Below, in pieces: positions 18,158 through 27,284 of a stretch of DNA of 64,000 nt. Position 1 is the stretch's first letter. Every line of letters begins with the position of its first letter. The stretch spans positions 5,216 to 69,215 of the forward strand of contig CAKUKM010000010.1 in NCBI GenBank assembly GCA_934663595.1, written 5' to 3'. The translations under genes and the position numbers were made by a program. The notes under the pieces were generated by a model. That model did no database searches, was not told the origin of the DNA, and was given only the letters and a program-made list of their open reading frames with translations. Source of the DNA: an uncultured Clostridia bacterium. GTDB lineage: Bacteria > Bacillota > Clostridia > Christensenellales > Aristaeellaceae.

Positions 18158-19137
18158 ATATTCGCGAATTGGCCCGGATGTGTCAGGTTTCGCCGGCGAC
18201 GGTATCGCGCTATCTGAATCAGCCGGACATGGTTTCTCCGGAAACGGCGGAAAAGCTGGAGGCGGCCATTTGCAAAACGGGCTATGCGCCGCAGCGCAAA
18301 TCGCGCCGCGCGCCGCAGGGCGGAATGATCGCAATCGTTGCGCCGACGCTGAATCACCATTTCTTCCAGAGCGCGATCGAGCTGCTCGAGCGGCAGCTCT
18401 GCGCCGCGGGCCGGGAATCGGCGGTGCTGTTCATGCCCGCGGGAAAGGAAGCGGTGTGCCTGGACATGCTGCGCAGGCTGCGCCCGGCGGGAATCGTGCT
18501 GCTGGACGGCGACATTGCCGAGGACGCGCAGAAATCGCTGGCGGCGCTGAACGTGCCGATCGTGATGTGCGGCGAAACCTCGCGCAATCAGCGCTTTTCC
18601 TCCGTGCATGTGGACGACATGGCGGCGGCCTATGGCGGCGTTCAATACCTGTTCCGGCTGGGGCACCGGCGCATCGGCTTTATTTCCGATCCGCAGACCT
18701 CGATCAGCTCGGGCTTTCAGCGCGTGACCGGCTGCAAAAAGGCGTTTGAGGACGCAGGCGCGGAATGGAATCCGGAATGCGTGGTCTGCGAGGGCTGCAC
18801 CTATGAAAGCGGCTATGCGGGCACGCGGCGGCTGATTGCGCGCTTTCCGGAAATTACCGCGATCTTCGCCTTCAGCGACGAGGCGGCGATGGGCGCCATG
18901 TGCGCGCTGACGGACGCGGGACTGACCATTCCCGGGGACGTTTCCGTGCTGGGCTTCGACGATCTGCCGCTGGCGCAGCGCGTGCGCCCGCAGCTGACGA
19001 CGATTCATCAGCCGCTGAAGGCGATCGTGGCGCGCAGCGTCGAATTTCTGGATCGCAGCGAAATCGGCGGCGTGGGCGCGTCGGTCGTGGTTCCCTTTGA
19101 AATTACGGAGCGGCAGAGCTGCCGGAAGCTGAAATAA
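18154..19137 (+). CDS. LacI-family transcriptional regulator
   Basis: 327-residue regulator: N-terminal HTH with hinge (IRELARMCQVSPATVSRYLN, then KTGYAPQRKSRR) and a periplasmic-binding-protein-like effector domain (GMIAIVAPTLNHHFFQSAI; LGHRRIGFISDPQ; SVLGFDDLPLAQRVRPQL). The start is ATG 18154, overlapping the kinase stop as ATGA, with CGGAGG six bases upstream; a longer frame from 18058 is not supported. It most likely senses a sugar or sugar phosphate of this locus and binds the TGAAACGTT-type sites at 14593 and 17078. Confidence 0.92.
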   Translation: MNIRELARMCQVSPATVSRYLNQPDMVSPETAEKLEAAICKTGYAPQRKSRRAPQGGMIAIVAPTLNHHFFQSAIELLERQLCAAGRESAVLFMPAGKEAVCLDMLRRLRPAGIVLLDGDIAEDAQKSLAALNVPIVMCGETSRNQRFSSVHVDDMAAAYGGVQYLFRLGHRRIGFISDPQTSISSGFQRVTGCKKAFEDAGAEWNPECVVCEGCTYESGYAGTRRLIARFPEITAIFAFSDEAAMGAMCALTDAGLTIPGDVSVLGFDDLPLAQRVRPQLTTIHQPLKAIVARSVEFLDRSEIGGVGASVVVPFEITERQSCRKLK

Positions 19138-19164
19138 CATCTCTTTGAAAAGGAGCGCTTGTAA

Positions 19165-20541
19165 ATGAAACTGACTGTGCTGGGCGGCGGCGGCGTGCGC
19201 GCGCCGATGCTCGCCAAATCGATCGCCAATCGCGCGCGCGCGCTGGGCATTCGGCGCGTGGTGTTCATGGACGATTGCGAGGAAAAGCTGCGCTGCTACG
19301 GCGCGCTGGCCAGGCATGTCGCGCGCATCATCGATCCGGAGCTCCAATTTGAATTGACGAGCGACCTGGACGACGCGGTGCGCGATGCGGATTATGTCAT
19401 TACCACGATGCGCGTCGGCGGCGACGAGGGCCGCGTGCACGACGAGCGGATTCCGCTTTCGATGGGCCTGCTCGGGCAGGAAACCACCGGCGCGGGCGGC
19501 TTTGCGATGGCGATGCGCTCCATTCCGGCGATGCTGCGGGCATGCGAGCGGGTGCGCGCGCTGGCGCGGCCGGGCGCGCTCGTGTTCAATTTCACGAATC
19601 CCTCCGGGCTGGTGACGCAGGCGGCGCACGACGCGGGCTATGATTTCGTGGTCGGCATCTGCGACGGGCCCAGCGAATTCATCAAGGAGGTCGAGCGGCT
19701 GCTGGACGCTCCGGGCGGCAGTCTGGACGTGGACTGCATGGGGCTGAATCACTATTCGTGGTACACCTCCATTCGCCGGGACGGCCGGGATCTTCTGCCG
19801 GAAATCCTCGCGCGCGACGACCTTTTCCGCGATACGGAGATGCGCTTTTTCGATCCGGATCTGCCGCGGAGCCTTGGCGTATTGATGAACGGCTATCTCT
19901 ATTACTATTATCATCCGGAGCGCGCGATCGCGAACATCTGCCGCAGCGAAAAGACGCGCGGCGAAACCATTCGCGAAATCAATCGCGCGATGCTCGCCGA
20001 GCTGCGCGATATGGACTGCGACGCGAACTTCGACGCGGCGATGCAGATTTATCTCAGATACTATTACATGCGCGAAAACAGCTACATGACCATCGAATCC
20101 GGCGGCCCGCGCGGCAGCAAGGAGCAGCCGAAGATGGAAATGGACTATCGCCGAACGGACAACGACGGCTATGCGGGCGTGGCGCTGAACATCATTCGCG
20201 CAATGCGCTCGGGCGATGGCTATCGCATGGTGCTGTCGGCGCCGAACGGAGACAGCATTCCGGCTCTTTTGCCCGAAGACATTGTTGAAGTCACGTGCAC
20301 GGTGGATCAGCGCGGCATTCACCCCCGGAAAATGGCCGAGCCCACGGGCATGATCCGCGCGCAGCTGCTTTTGATGAAGCACTACGAGCGCACGGCGGCG
20401 CGGGCGATTCTGAATCGCGATCGCGAGCTGGCGGCGCAGGCGCTGGCGCTGCATCCGCTGATCGGCTCCTATTCGCGCGCGAAAATGCTGGTGGACGAAT
20501 ATCTGAAGGCGCACGCGCCGTATGTGGGCGATTGGAAATAA
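19165..20541 (+). CDS. GH4-family NAD-dependent glycosidase
   Basis: 458-residue enzyme of glycoside hydrolase family 4, which cleaves glycosides by an NAD+/Mn2+ oxidation-elimination route. Seen: Rossmann-type start TVLGGGGVRAPMLAKSI, ADYVITTMRVGGDEGRVHDE, GLLGQETTGAGGFAMAMR, FNFTNPSGLVTQAA, the metal Cys in GICDGPSE and His in GLNHYSWY. The family includes 6-phospho-beta- and alpha-glucosidases, alpha-galactosidases and glucuronidases; the sugar is not determinable here, but the permease-type importer points to non-phosphorylated substrates or kinase products. AAGGAG lies upstream of ATG 19165. Cytosolic; same operon as the importer. Confidence 0.92.
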   Translation: MKLTVLGGGGVRAPMLAKSIANRARALGIRRVVFMDDCEEKLRCYGALARHVARIIDPELQFELTSDLDDAVRDADYVITTMRVGGDEGRVHDERIPLSMGLLGQETTGAGGFAMAMRSIPAMLRACERVRALARPGALVFNFTNPSGLVTQAAHDAGYDFVVGICDGPSEFIKEVERLLDAPGGSLDVDCMGLNHYSWYTSIRRDGRDLLPEILARDDLFRDTEMRFFDPDLPRSLGVLMNGYLYYYYHPERAIANICRSEKTRGETIREINRAMLAELRDMDCDANFDAAMQIYLRYYYMRENSYMTIESGGPRGSKEQPKMEMDYRRTDNDGYAGVALNIIRAMRSGDGYRMVLSAPNGDSIPALLPEDIVEVTCTVDQRGIHPRKMAEPTGMIRAQLLLMKHYERTAARAILNRDRELAAQALALHPLIGSYSRAKMLVDEYLKAHAPYVGDWK

Positions 20542-20597
20542 AGAAATCTCGCGCCGCGCTCGAGCGGGCGAAGATAATATAAAGGAGGAAATAGACC

Positions 20598-21884
20598 ATG
20601 AAGAAACTGTTGACTATGGCGCTCTGCATCGCGCTTCTGTGCGTTATGGCGCTGCCGGCGATGGCGGACGAGCCGATCTCCATCGTTTACCCGAGCTACC
20701 AGGTGGGCGTGGACGGCTCCGCGACCTACATGGACGGCCTGATTCAGCGCTTCAACGAGGCGTATGCAGGCAAATATGAAATCGTGGTGGAGGAAATCCC
20801 CGGCCAGCAGGACTACATTGAAAAGCTGAAGCTGCTCAACAGCAACGACGAGCTGCCGGTGCTGTTCGATCTGGGGGCGGACCCGACGCTGGCGGAAATG
20901 ATCATCGCCGACGACAAGCTGCTCGACCTGAGCGACGTGATTCTGAACGACGCGGACTGGATGAGCGTGCTGATTGAGGAATCCGTGGAATTCAACACCG
21001 TAAACGGCAAGCTGATTGCCGCGCCGGCATATCAGGATTCCTACAGCGGCGTATGGTACAACAAGGAAGTGTTCGCAAACGCCGGCGTCGACGAGTTCCC
21101 CACCACCTGGGACGGCCTGCTGGAGGCGTGCGAGAAGATCAAGGCGACCGGCGTTGCTCCGATCGCGCTGATGACCAACGAGGATGCGTGGACGACGATG
21201 CTGCCCTTCTGCGCCTACATCGCCGGCCAGGAAGGTGGCCTGGACTTCATGTACCAGCGCTTCCCGACCAATTACAACGTGCCCGCCGTAGAAGCGGCCG
21301 CGGAATACGTGCAGAAGCTGTTCAACTACACCACCGTAGACGCGATTGGCGCGACCTACGCGATGGCGGCGAACAACTTCATCAGCGGCAAGGCGGCCAT
21401 GCTGCCGAACGGCCCCTGGGTTGTAATGACCTTCTACGATGAAAACACCGCGCCCGCGGGCTTTGCGGACAAGGTCGGCTATGCGACCTGGCCGGGCGGA
21501 ATCGTTCTCGGCACCGTCACGCGCTACGGCTCCGGCATCAACAAGGATGCTTCTCCCGAGGAGCAGGAATGCGCGATCGCCTTCCTGAAGTTCATGACCT
21601 CTGAATCCGAAATCAAGCAGCTGTGCTTCTCGACCGGCGCAATCGCCCCCCACGTGCCGATCAGCGAGGAAGAGATCGCGGCGCTGCCGGGCCTGTTCGT
21701 CGAGGCGTACAAGGCGCTGGGCGAATACAAGGTCATCTGCCCGAACTTCTCCTACATGTGGGATACCTCGATCGTTTCCGAAGCGCTGGCGAAGGAAATG
21801 CCCTTCCTGGCCGACGGCACCTACACCGCCGAGGAATTCTGCACGAAGCTGACCGAAACCGCGCAGAAGTACGTGCGCAACTGA
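20598..21884 (+). CDS. Sugar ABC transporter, substrate-binding protein (family 1)
   Basis: 428-residue extracellular binding protein for a CUT1-type sugar importer. The signal peptide is MKKLLTMALC... ending in LPAMA before DEP, a signal peptidase I type; no usable lipobox (the Cys at 15 is preceded by Leu-Leu), unusual for a Gram-positive binding protein. The mature part has family-1 features: SYSGVWYNKEVFANAGVDEF (about 150-169), PTTWDGLLEACEKIK and a C-terminal FAMYLWDTS-like region (SYMWDTSIVSEALA). AAGGAGG precedes ATG 20598. Followed by its two permeases; no ATPase gene is present in the locus, so a shared MsmX-like ATPase is likely. Confidence 0.93.
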   Translation: MKKLLTMALCIALLCVMALPAMADEPISIVYPSYQVGVDGSATYMDGLIQRFNEAYAGKYEIVVEEIPGQQDYIEKLKLLNSNDELPVLFDLGADPTLAEMIIADDKLLDLSDVILNDADWMSVLIEESVEFNTVNGKLIAAPAYQDSYSGVWYNKEVFANAGVDEFPTTWDGLLEACEKIKATGVAPIALMTNEDAWTTMLPFCAYIAGQEGGLDFMYQRFPTNYNVPAVEAAAEYVQKLFNYTTVDAIGATYAMAANNFISGKAAMLPNGPWVVMTFYDENTAPAGFADKVGYATWPGGIVLGTVTRYGSGINKDASPEEQECAIAFLKFMTSESEIKQLCFSTGAIAPHVPISEEEIAALPGLFVEAYKALGEYKVICPNFSYMWDTSIVSEALAKEMPFLADGTYTAEEFCTKLTETAQKYVRN

Positions 21885-21963
21885 TTTTCACCCGTTTCCG
21901 GCCCGGGGCAAAGCGCCTCGGGCCGGGAAAACCAAAGCATCCGAATGAATAGGAGGCCGGAGT

Positions 21964-22839
21964 ATGATTCGCAAAAACGGCTGGCGGTACGGCCTGTTGT
22001 TCGCCGCGCCGGCGCTGATTGTGTTCCTGTTGATCTTCGTTCTGCCCACGGGAATCCTGATTGCCACCAGCTTTACCGAGTGGGACGGCAAGCATACGCC
22101 GGAATGGGTTGGACTTGCCAACTATGCGGAAATGTTCCGCGACGCGGGATTCCTCCAATCCCTGCGCAATACGCTTTCGATGGGCCTTCTGGCCGCGTTC
22201 GTTCATGTGCCGCTGGGCACGATTCTGGCGCTGTTTCTGTATCGCCGGCCGGTCGGCTGGAAGGTGCTGCGTTCGGTGAGCATGATCCCGGACATCATTT
22301 CCAGCTCCGTCAAGGCGGTCATATTCGTGTTCGTATTCAATCCCGGAATCGGACTGCTGAACGGCTTTGTCCGGCTGTTTGATCCGCAGTTCGCCATCAA
22401 CTGGTTTTACAATAAAAACACCGCGTTCTGGGCGGTCACGGCAACCTGGATTTTCCATTTCGGGTATGTGCTGCTGATTACGCTGAGCGAGCTGCAGTCG
22501 CTGCCGGTTTCCTATCGCGAAAGCGCGCAGCTGGACGGCGCGAGCTCCGTTCAGATCGATCTGTATATTCATCTGCCGCTGATCCGGCACACGGTCGGCT
22601 CCTGCATGATTCTGATGGTCACGGGCATGTTCAAATTCTTCGAGCAGATTTACCTGACCACCGCCGGCGGCCCGGGCTACACCACCAGCACGCTCGCGCT
22701 GCTCATCTATCAGAACATGACCACCGGCTTCCGCTACGGCTATGGAAACGCCATCGGCATGGTGCTGATGCTGCTGGGCGTGTTCGTGATTCTGCTGATT
22801 CAAAAGACCATGCGCATGGATCGCTCGTTTGCGCAGTGA
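21964..22839 (+). CDS. Sugar ABC transporter permease (MalF/UgpA type)
   Basis: 291 residues, six predicted membrane segments; the first is GLLFAAPALIVFLLIFVLPT (about 9-28). The EAA loop that docks on the ATPase is recognisable as SYRESAQLDGASSVQIDLYIHLPLI (about 186-210; Y/E-A-x-x-DGA pattern). Binding protein, this gene and the next permease form a CUT1 importer. AGGAGG is nine bases before ATG 21964. Confidence 0.93.
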   Translation: MIRKNGWRYGLLFAAPALIVFLLIFVLPTGILIATSFTEWDGKHTPEWVGLANYAEMFRDAGFLQSLRNTLSMGLLAAFVHVPLGTILALFLYRRPVGWKVLRSVSMIPDIISSSVKAVIFVFVFNPGIGLLNGFVRLFDPQFAINWFYNKNTAFWAVTATWIFHFGYVLLITLSELQSLPVSYRESAQLDGASSVQIDLYIHLPLIRHTVGSCMILMVTGMFKFFEQIYLTTAGGPGYTTSTLALLIYQNMTTGFRYGYGNAIGMVLMLLGVFVILLIQKTMRMDRSFAQ

Positions 22840-22850
22840 GGTGCTGAATT

Positions 22851-23714
22851 ATGAAGAGAAAGAATTCCGCAATTCGGCCGAGGCGGACGGTGCTGGGCGT
22901 GCTCGGCAAGACGCTTGCGTATCTGTTCATGATATTCGTGCTCGGCTATTGCCTGATTCCGATCCTGTGGGTGTTCCTGTCCACATTCAAGACGAACATG
23001 GAGGTGCTGGAATCCCCGTTCACGTGGCCGGCGCGCTTTTCGCTGGACGCCTACAGGCGCGCGTTTGAAACGGCGGACGTGGGGACGTTCTTTTTAAACT
23101 CCGTCGTGGTTTCGGCGTGCAACACCGTGCTTTCGGTGCTGCTGTATTCCATGGCGGCCTACGGCCTTACGCGCTTTCCGTTCCGCGGCCGGAACGTGAT
23201 CATCGTGTTTTTCTCGATGACGCTGCTGATTCCGGTGAACTCGCTGCTGTATCCGATCTTCTTTATCATCCGCCGGCTGGGCCTGTACGACACGAAGGCC
23301 GGCCTGGTGCTGGTATTTGTGGCGATGGGACTGCCGATGTCGTTCTTCGTGCTGCGCGGCTTTTTCAACAATCTGCCGGTGGAGATCGAAGAGGCGGCGT
23401 ATATCGACGGCGCGAGCGTATGGACTACGTTCTTCCGGATCGTCATGCCGATTTCGTCGGCAAGTCTGGTCACGGTGGCCATTCTGGCGTTTTTCAATTC
23501 CTGGAACGACTTCATCTTCGCGCTGACGCTCACGAGCAAGACGGCGAACCGCACGCTCCCGCTGGCGCTGAAATATTTCCTGACAAACTTTACGTATGAT
23601 TATCCGTCGCTGTTCGCGGTGGTGGTGATCATCATCCTGCCGTGCATCGTGGTGTACGCGCTGCTGCAGGAGCGCATTACCGAGGGCATCGTGTCCAGCG
23701 CGATCAAGGGGTGA
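22851..23714 (+). CDS. Sugar ABC transporter permease (MalG/UgpE type)
   Basis: 287 residues with six predicted membrane segments, partner of the preceding permease. The EAA motif is clear: EIEEAAYIDGASVWTTFFRI (about 174-193). A conserved LIPVNSLLYPIFFIIRRLGL stretch precedes it. It starts 11 bases after the upstream stop with GAGGTG upstream, and ends five bases before the deacetylase gene, so all are cotranscribed. Confidence 0.93.
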   Translation: MKRKNSAIRPRRTVLGVLGKTLAYLFMIFVLGYCLIPILWVFLSTFKTNMEVLESPFTWPARFSLDAYRRAFETADVGTFFLNSVVVSACNTVLSVLLYSMAAYGLTRFPFRGRNVIIVFFSMTLLIPVNSLLYPIFFIIRRLGLYDTKAGLVLVFVAMGLPMSFFVLRGFFNNLPVEIEEAAYIDGASVWTTFFRIVMPISSASLVTVAILAFFNSWNDFIFALTLTSKTANRTLPLALKYFLTNFTYDYPSLFAVVVIIILPCIVVYALLQERITEGIVSSAIKG

Positions 23715-23718
23715 TTTC

Positions 23719-24540
23719 ATGGATCGAAAGCTGATTCTGAACGCGGACGATTTCGGCAGCTTCTGGGCGGCGAACGAGGCCGTGGCGCAATCGTTTGATC
23801 GCGGCTTTCTGACCTCGACCACGCTGATGACCTGCTGCGCATGGGCGGAGGACGCGATTGCGCGCGCAAGGGCCAATCCCAAAATGCACGTAGGTCTCCA
23901 CATCACCACGACGGCGGAATACCCGCGCCTGCCGTGGGGGCCGGTCGCAGACGGCGTTTCCAGCCTGACGGACGCGCGCGGCTATTTCTATCCGACGGCG
24001 CGGGAGAGCCTTCTTTACGCGACGGGCGAGGACATGGCGCGGGAAATCGAGGCGCAATACGAATGGATGCGCGCCCGCGGCGTCGCGCCCGATCACATCG
24101 ACAATCACATGGCCACGGTCTACGGCATTCTCGGTCCCGGGCATCTGCAGCCGGTGTTTGCGCTGTGCGCGCGGCACGGAATCGGCTTTCGCCTGCCCGC
24201 GCGTGCGCCGGGAAGCGAGGCGGTCGCGGCGCTGGCCAGGCAGACGGGCGTTCATTTGATCGATCATCTGCTCAGCGACGAGGACGACGTTGCACCCGGC
24301 GACACCTACGAGAGCTTCCGCGAGCTGTATCTGAATCTGATTCGCGCCTGCAGGGAGGGCGTGAACGAGCTGTACATGCATCCCTGCGTGGACGCGCCGG
24401 AGGTAAGATACGTCAATTCCCAATGGCAGAAGCGCGTATGGGAATACCGGCTTCTGCAGGACGATGTGGTTTACAACGAAATCTGCAAGGAGGGCCTGAA
24501 GCTGGTGAGCTATCCCGAGGCCTTCGAGGGGGAAATATGA
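23719..24540 (+). CDS. ChbG/YdjC-family carbohydrate deacetylase
   Basis: 273-residue member of the ChbG (YdjC) family, metal-dependent deacetylases that remove an N-acetyl group from oligosaccharides such as diacetylchitobiose. Metal and active-site motifs are present: NADDFG (8-13), HVGLHITTT (about 58-66), DHIDNHMATVYG (about 119-130) and ELYMHPCVD near the C-terminus. No export signal, so it should work on imported sugar. This suggests that the locus handles an N-acetylated, fucosylated glycan such as a mucin or milk oligosaccharide (inference). Overlaps the next gene as ATGA. Confidence 0.88.
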   Translation: MDRKLILNADDFGSFWAANEAVAQSFDRGFLTSTTLMTCCAWAEDAIARARANPKMHVGLHITTTAEYPRLPWGPVADGVSSLTDARGYFYPTARESLLYATGEDMAREIEAQYEWMRARGVAPDHIDNHMATVYGILGPGHLQPVFALCARHGIGFRLPARAPGSEAVAALARQTGVHLIDHLLSDEDDVAPGDTYESFRELYLNLIRACREGVNELYMHPCVDAPEVRYVNSQWQKRVWEYRLLQDDVVYNEICKEGLKLVSYPEAFEGEI

Positions 24541-24998
24541 GCCGGATTTTGCAAATCAGCGGGGTGCTGTATCCCGAAAACAGCCAGACGAATCTGCGCT
24601 TTCCGTTCAGCCTGCGCAAGGGCGTGCGCGCGATTCGCATTTGCTTTTCGTACGCGCCGAAAATGCTCTCCGACGCCGCGCTGACCGACGCGCTGATCGA
24701 CGAGGGCTTTGAGCGCTACATTCTGCCCGAGGATCGCGAGGCGCTGCGTTCGCTGCGCGAGGAAGTCAAGCCGCTGGTCAATCTGGTCACGCTCAGCGTG
24801 GACAGCCCGACGCACTATGTCGGCGCGGCGCACCGGCACGATCCGGTGCAGGAGCACGTGATCGGCCCGGACGAGAGCTCCTACGGCTTCGATCCCTGTG
24901 AAATGGAAGCGGGCTGCTGGTCGCTGTGCCTGAGCGTGCACGCGGTCGTCACGCCCGAATGCCGGTTTGAGCTTTCCGTTGAGGAGGTGGAAGCATGA
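24537..24998 (+). CDS. Stand-alone beta-domain resembling the N-terminal part of CehA/McbA-type PHP proteins
   Basis: 153 residues, coupled at both ends: its ATG overlaps the upstream stop and its stop overlaps the next ATG. No catalytic motif. The pattern NLRFPFSLRKGVRAIRICFS near the start, a middle segment with PTHYVGAAHRHDPVQ, and GCWSLCLSVHAVVTPECRFE near the end resembles the beta-sandwich that in CehA/McbA-family metallohydrolases precedes the PHP domain in one chain. Here it appears as a separate gene directly before the PHP gene, so the two products may act as a complex (inference from pattern only). Confidence 0.6.
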   Translation: MSRILQISGVLYPENSQTNLRFPFSLRKGVRAIRICFSYAPKMLSDAALTDALIDEGFERYILPEDREALRSLREEVKPLVNLVTLSVDSPTHYVGAAHRHDPVQEHVIGPDESSYGFDPCEMEAGCWSLCLSVHAVVTPECRFELSVEEVEA

Positions 24999-25963
24999 GA
25001 ATCGCCGCAGAGCTGCACTGCCACACCTGCCATTCCGACGCGTCCTTTTTGCCCGAGGAGCTGGCCGAGGCCGCGCGCGCGGAGGAGCTGGACGTGATCG
25101 CGATGACCGACCACAACACCACGTCGGCCTGGCTTCCGCTGGAAAAGACGGGCATTCCGTTTATTCACGGCATTGAATGGACCACCTTTTTCGGCCACAT
25201 GCTGGCGCTGGGCTGCGACCGCTTCGTCGACTGGCGCGATGCGACGCCGGACACGATCGACCGGAAGATGCTTCAGGTGCATCAGGCCGGCGGTCTCGTC
25301 GGCATTGCGCACCCGTTTGCGCCGGGAAGCCCGATGTGCACCGGCTGCTATTGGGATTTCCGCGTTCAGGACTGGACGCTGGTGAATTACATCGAGGTCT
25401 GGAGCGAGGAATTCCCGAGCGCCGCGCTGCACAATCAGCGCGCCGTGCGCTGGTGGATCTCGCTGCTGGATCAGGGCTTCCGGATTGCGCCGAGCTACGG
25501 GCGTGACTGGCACGTTCAGAAATTCCTGCCCGTGCCGTTTGCATGCACGTATCTCGAGGCCGAGGCCGCGACGGAATCGGCGGCGCTGGACGCGCTTCGG
25601 GGCGGCAGAACGCTGCTTTCGCTGGGTCCGGATCTGGAATGGCAATTGGAAACGCCGAGCGGAATCGTTCGCGCCGGCGACGAATTCACCGCCGCGGGCG
25701 CAGCGCGCTGGACGGTGCGCATCGATTGGAGCCGCCGGCGCAGGCACTGGGATCGCTTTAAGGAAAGCATTTCCGAATTGCGCCTGCTGGCCGAAAACGG
25801 CCGCGTGCTGGCGGTGATCCCGCTAAACGGCGAGCCGGACGGGATATTGAGCGCGAACGTCGACCTGACCGGCGCAAAATACGCGCGCCTGGAGGCCCAT
25901 GGGACGGCCGCGAATCGCGAATGCATGGTCGCGCTGTCCGCGCCGGCCTATGCGCGCGGGTAA
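24995..25963 (+). CDS. PHP-domain metal-dependent phosphoesterase
   Basis: 322-residue PHP protein. Metal ligands appear in order: ELHCHTCHSD (6-15), AMTDHNTTS (about 36-44), the Glu in HGIEWTTF (about 59-66), GIAHPFAPGS (about 105-114) and the late motif SYGRDWH, which replaces the more usual GSDxH. A C-terminal beta region (about 230-315) resembles that of CehA-like phosphoesterases. It probably hydrolyses a phosphodiester or phosphorylated sugar in the cytosol; substrate unknown. Last gene of the locus, followed by a strong terminator. Confidence 0.85.
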   Translation: MRIAAELHCHTCHSDASFLPEELAEAARAEELDVIAMTDHNTTSAWLPLEKTGIPFIHGIEWTTFFGHMLALGCDRFVDWRDATPDTIDRKMLQVHQAGGLVGIAHPFAPGSPMCTGCYWDFRVQDWTLVNYIEVWSEEFPSAALHNQRAVRWWISLLDQGFRIAPSYGRDWHVQKFLPVPFACTYLEAEAATESAALDALRGGRTLLSLGPDLEWQLETPSGIVRAGDEFTAAGAARWTVRIDWSRRRRHWDRFKESISELRLLAENGRVLAVIPLNGEPDGILSANVDLTGAKYARLEAHGTAANRECMVALSAPAYARG

Positions 25964-25974
25964 ATCATACGGCA

Positions 25975-26012
25975 AAATCCGCACCGATCTTTGGAGTCGG
26001 TGCGGATTTCCT
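25975..26012. terminator. Bidirectional terminator between PHP and metallophosphoesterase genes
   Basis: 13-bp perfect stem AAATCCGCACCGA / TCGGTGCGGATTT with a 9-base loop; A/T-rich on both sides, so it can end both convergent genes. Confidence 0.9.
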
Positions 26013-27098
26013 TTATTCCTCGGGCTGCAGATCGACGATCAGATATTCCGAATGGCAGCCGGTTTTGAACTGGAGCGCCCAATCCGAAATGCCGGAGCTG
26101 ACGATGAACTGCGTGCTCCCGCGCGTTTCGCGGCCGTAGACCAGATCGTTGATTCCCAGCCATTCGCCGACATGGTTGATCGGGATCATCTGGCCGCCGT
26201 GCGTGTGGCCGCAGAGCACGAGATCGACCCCCGCGGCCGCCTCCGCATCGAAATCCGCGGGCTGATGATCCATTACAATCGCAAATGCCCCGGCATTTTC
26301 GCCCGTCTGCGCCAGCTCTGCGATCTCTGCGCGCGCGTTGCCGCGATGATTCTCGGAAAGGTCGTTTCGGCCGATCAGGCGCACGTCCCCGCGCAGCGAA
26401 ACCGCTTCGTCCTCCAGCACGGTCACGCCGGCCGCCTCCAGCGCGGAAACGAGCTCCGCCGCGCCGTAGCCGCGCCGCGCGTCGTCGTAATAGCCCTTAT
26501 CGTGATTGCCGAACACGTAATAGACCGGGCAATCGAGCGCGCCGAGCGCCGCGCAGGCGTCGAGCATCTCGCCGCGCGAGGTGTCGTCGTCCACGAAATC
26601 GCCCACGATCAGCACGGCGTCGGGATTTTCTGCCTGCATCCGATCCAGATACGGCGCAAGGCCCTTTCCGGAAAACGTGGTTCCGACGTGCGAATCCGTA
26701 AATACCGCCAGCCGCATGGGCGAAGCGAGCTTCGGGCTTTGCAGCAGATAGTATTCGCGCTGCACGCGATGCGCGCTCACCCAGCCGAACGCGAGATACC
26801 CGGCCGTAATCGCAATGGCGAGCGCGGCGCTTAAGAATCGCGCGTGCTGTCTTCGAATCAGGCGCAGCAGCAGGCAGACGATTCCCCAGATCGCAATCAG
26901 GTTCAGCGCGCAGACGATCGCGTTCACCATTCCCATGGTCAAGGTCAGGATCGCAATCAGCGCGGCGGCGGGAATCGCGCCCAGCGCGAGCGACCGAATG
27001 CGCCCGCGCGCGGGAAGCAGGCGCGCAAACAGCGCGGCCAGCGCGAGAAACGCGCCGGCAAACAGCAGCGCCAGCGCAATCATAAACAGCGTCCACAT
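26013..27098 (-). CDS. Membrane-anchored metallophosphoesterase (YkuE/YaeI-like)
   Basis: 361 residues. The N-terminal third has about four hydrophobic segments (residues 2-25, 38-58, 61-83 and 92-112), then a calcineurin-like phosphoesterase domain: VFTDSHVGTTF (about 132-142), VLIVGDFVDDD, YVFGNHDKGYY, VMDHQPADFD and LCGHTHGGQM. This order matches family members that hydrolyse UDP-diacylglucosamine or related lipids or nucleotides; the substrate here is unknown. Start ATG 27098 with GGAGG upstream; the frame stays open to 27959 only as antisense of the CotH gene. Confidence 0.88.
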   Translation of the reverse strand: MWTLFMIALALLFAGAFLALAALFARLLPARGRIRSLALGAIPAAALIAILTLTMGMVNAIVCALNLIAIWGIVCLLLRLIRRQHARFLSAALAIAITAGYLAFGWVSAHRVQREYYLLQSPKLASPMRLAVFTDSHVGTTFSGKGLAPYLDRMQAENPDAVLIVGDFVDDDTSRGEMLDACAALGALDCPVYYVFGNHDKGYYDDARRGYGAAELVSALEAAGVTVLEDEAVSLRGDVRLIGRNDLSENHRGNARAEIAELAQTGENAGAFAIVMDHQPADFDAEAAAGVDLVLCGHTHGGQMIPINHVGEWLGINDLVYGRETRGSTQFIVSSGISDWALQFKTGCHSEYLIVDLQPEE

Positions 27099-27213
27099 AT
27101 CGAAAACCTCCGAATCAAAAAAGGTGTGGAATGGGTCTATTGTAATAGGATGCGCGAAAAAAGTCAAATCCGGCGGCAAAGATGAAAAATGTGTAAGGAT
27201 CGGGCGGTTCGCC

Positions 27214-27242
27214 TTGTGAATCCGCGCGTTTTGCGGTAGAAT
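27214..27242 (+). promoter_or_regulatory. Promoter of the CotH-type gene
   Basis: TTGTGA (27214-27219), 17 bases, TAGAAT (27237-27242). Start codon 43 bases downstream. Confidence 0.6.
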
Positions 27243-27284
27243 AGAATAGAAATGATGTGCCCATGCACTTATAGGGAGGCCAAA

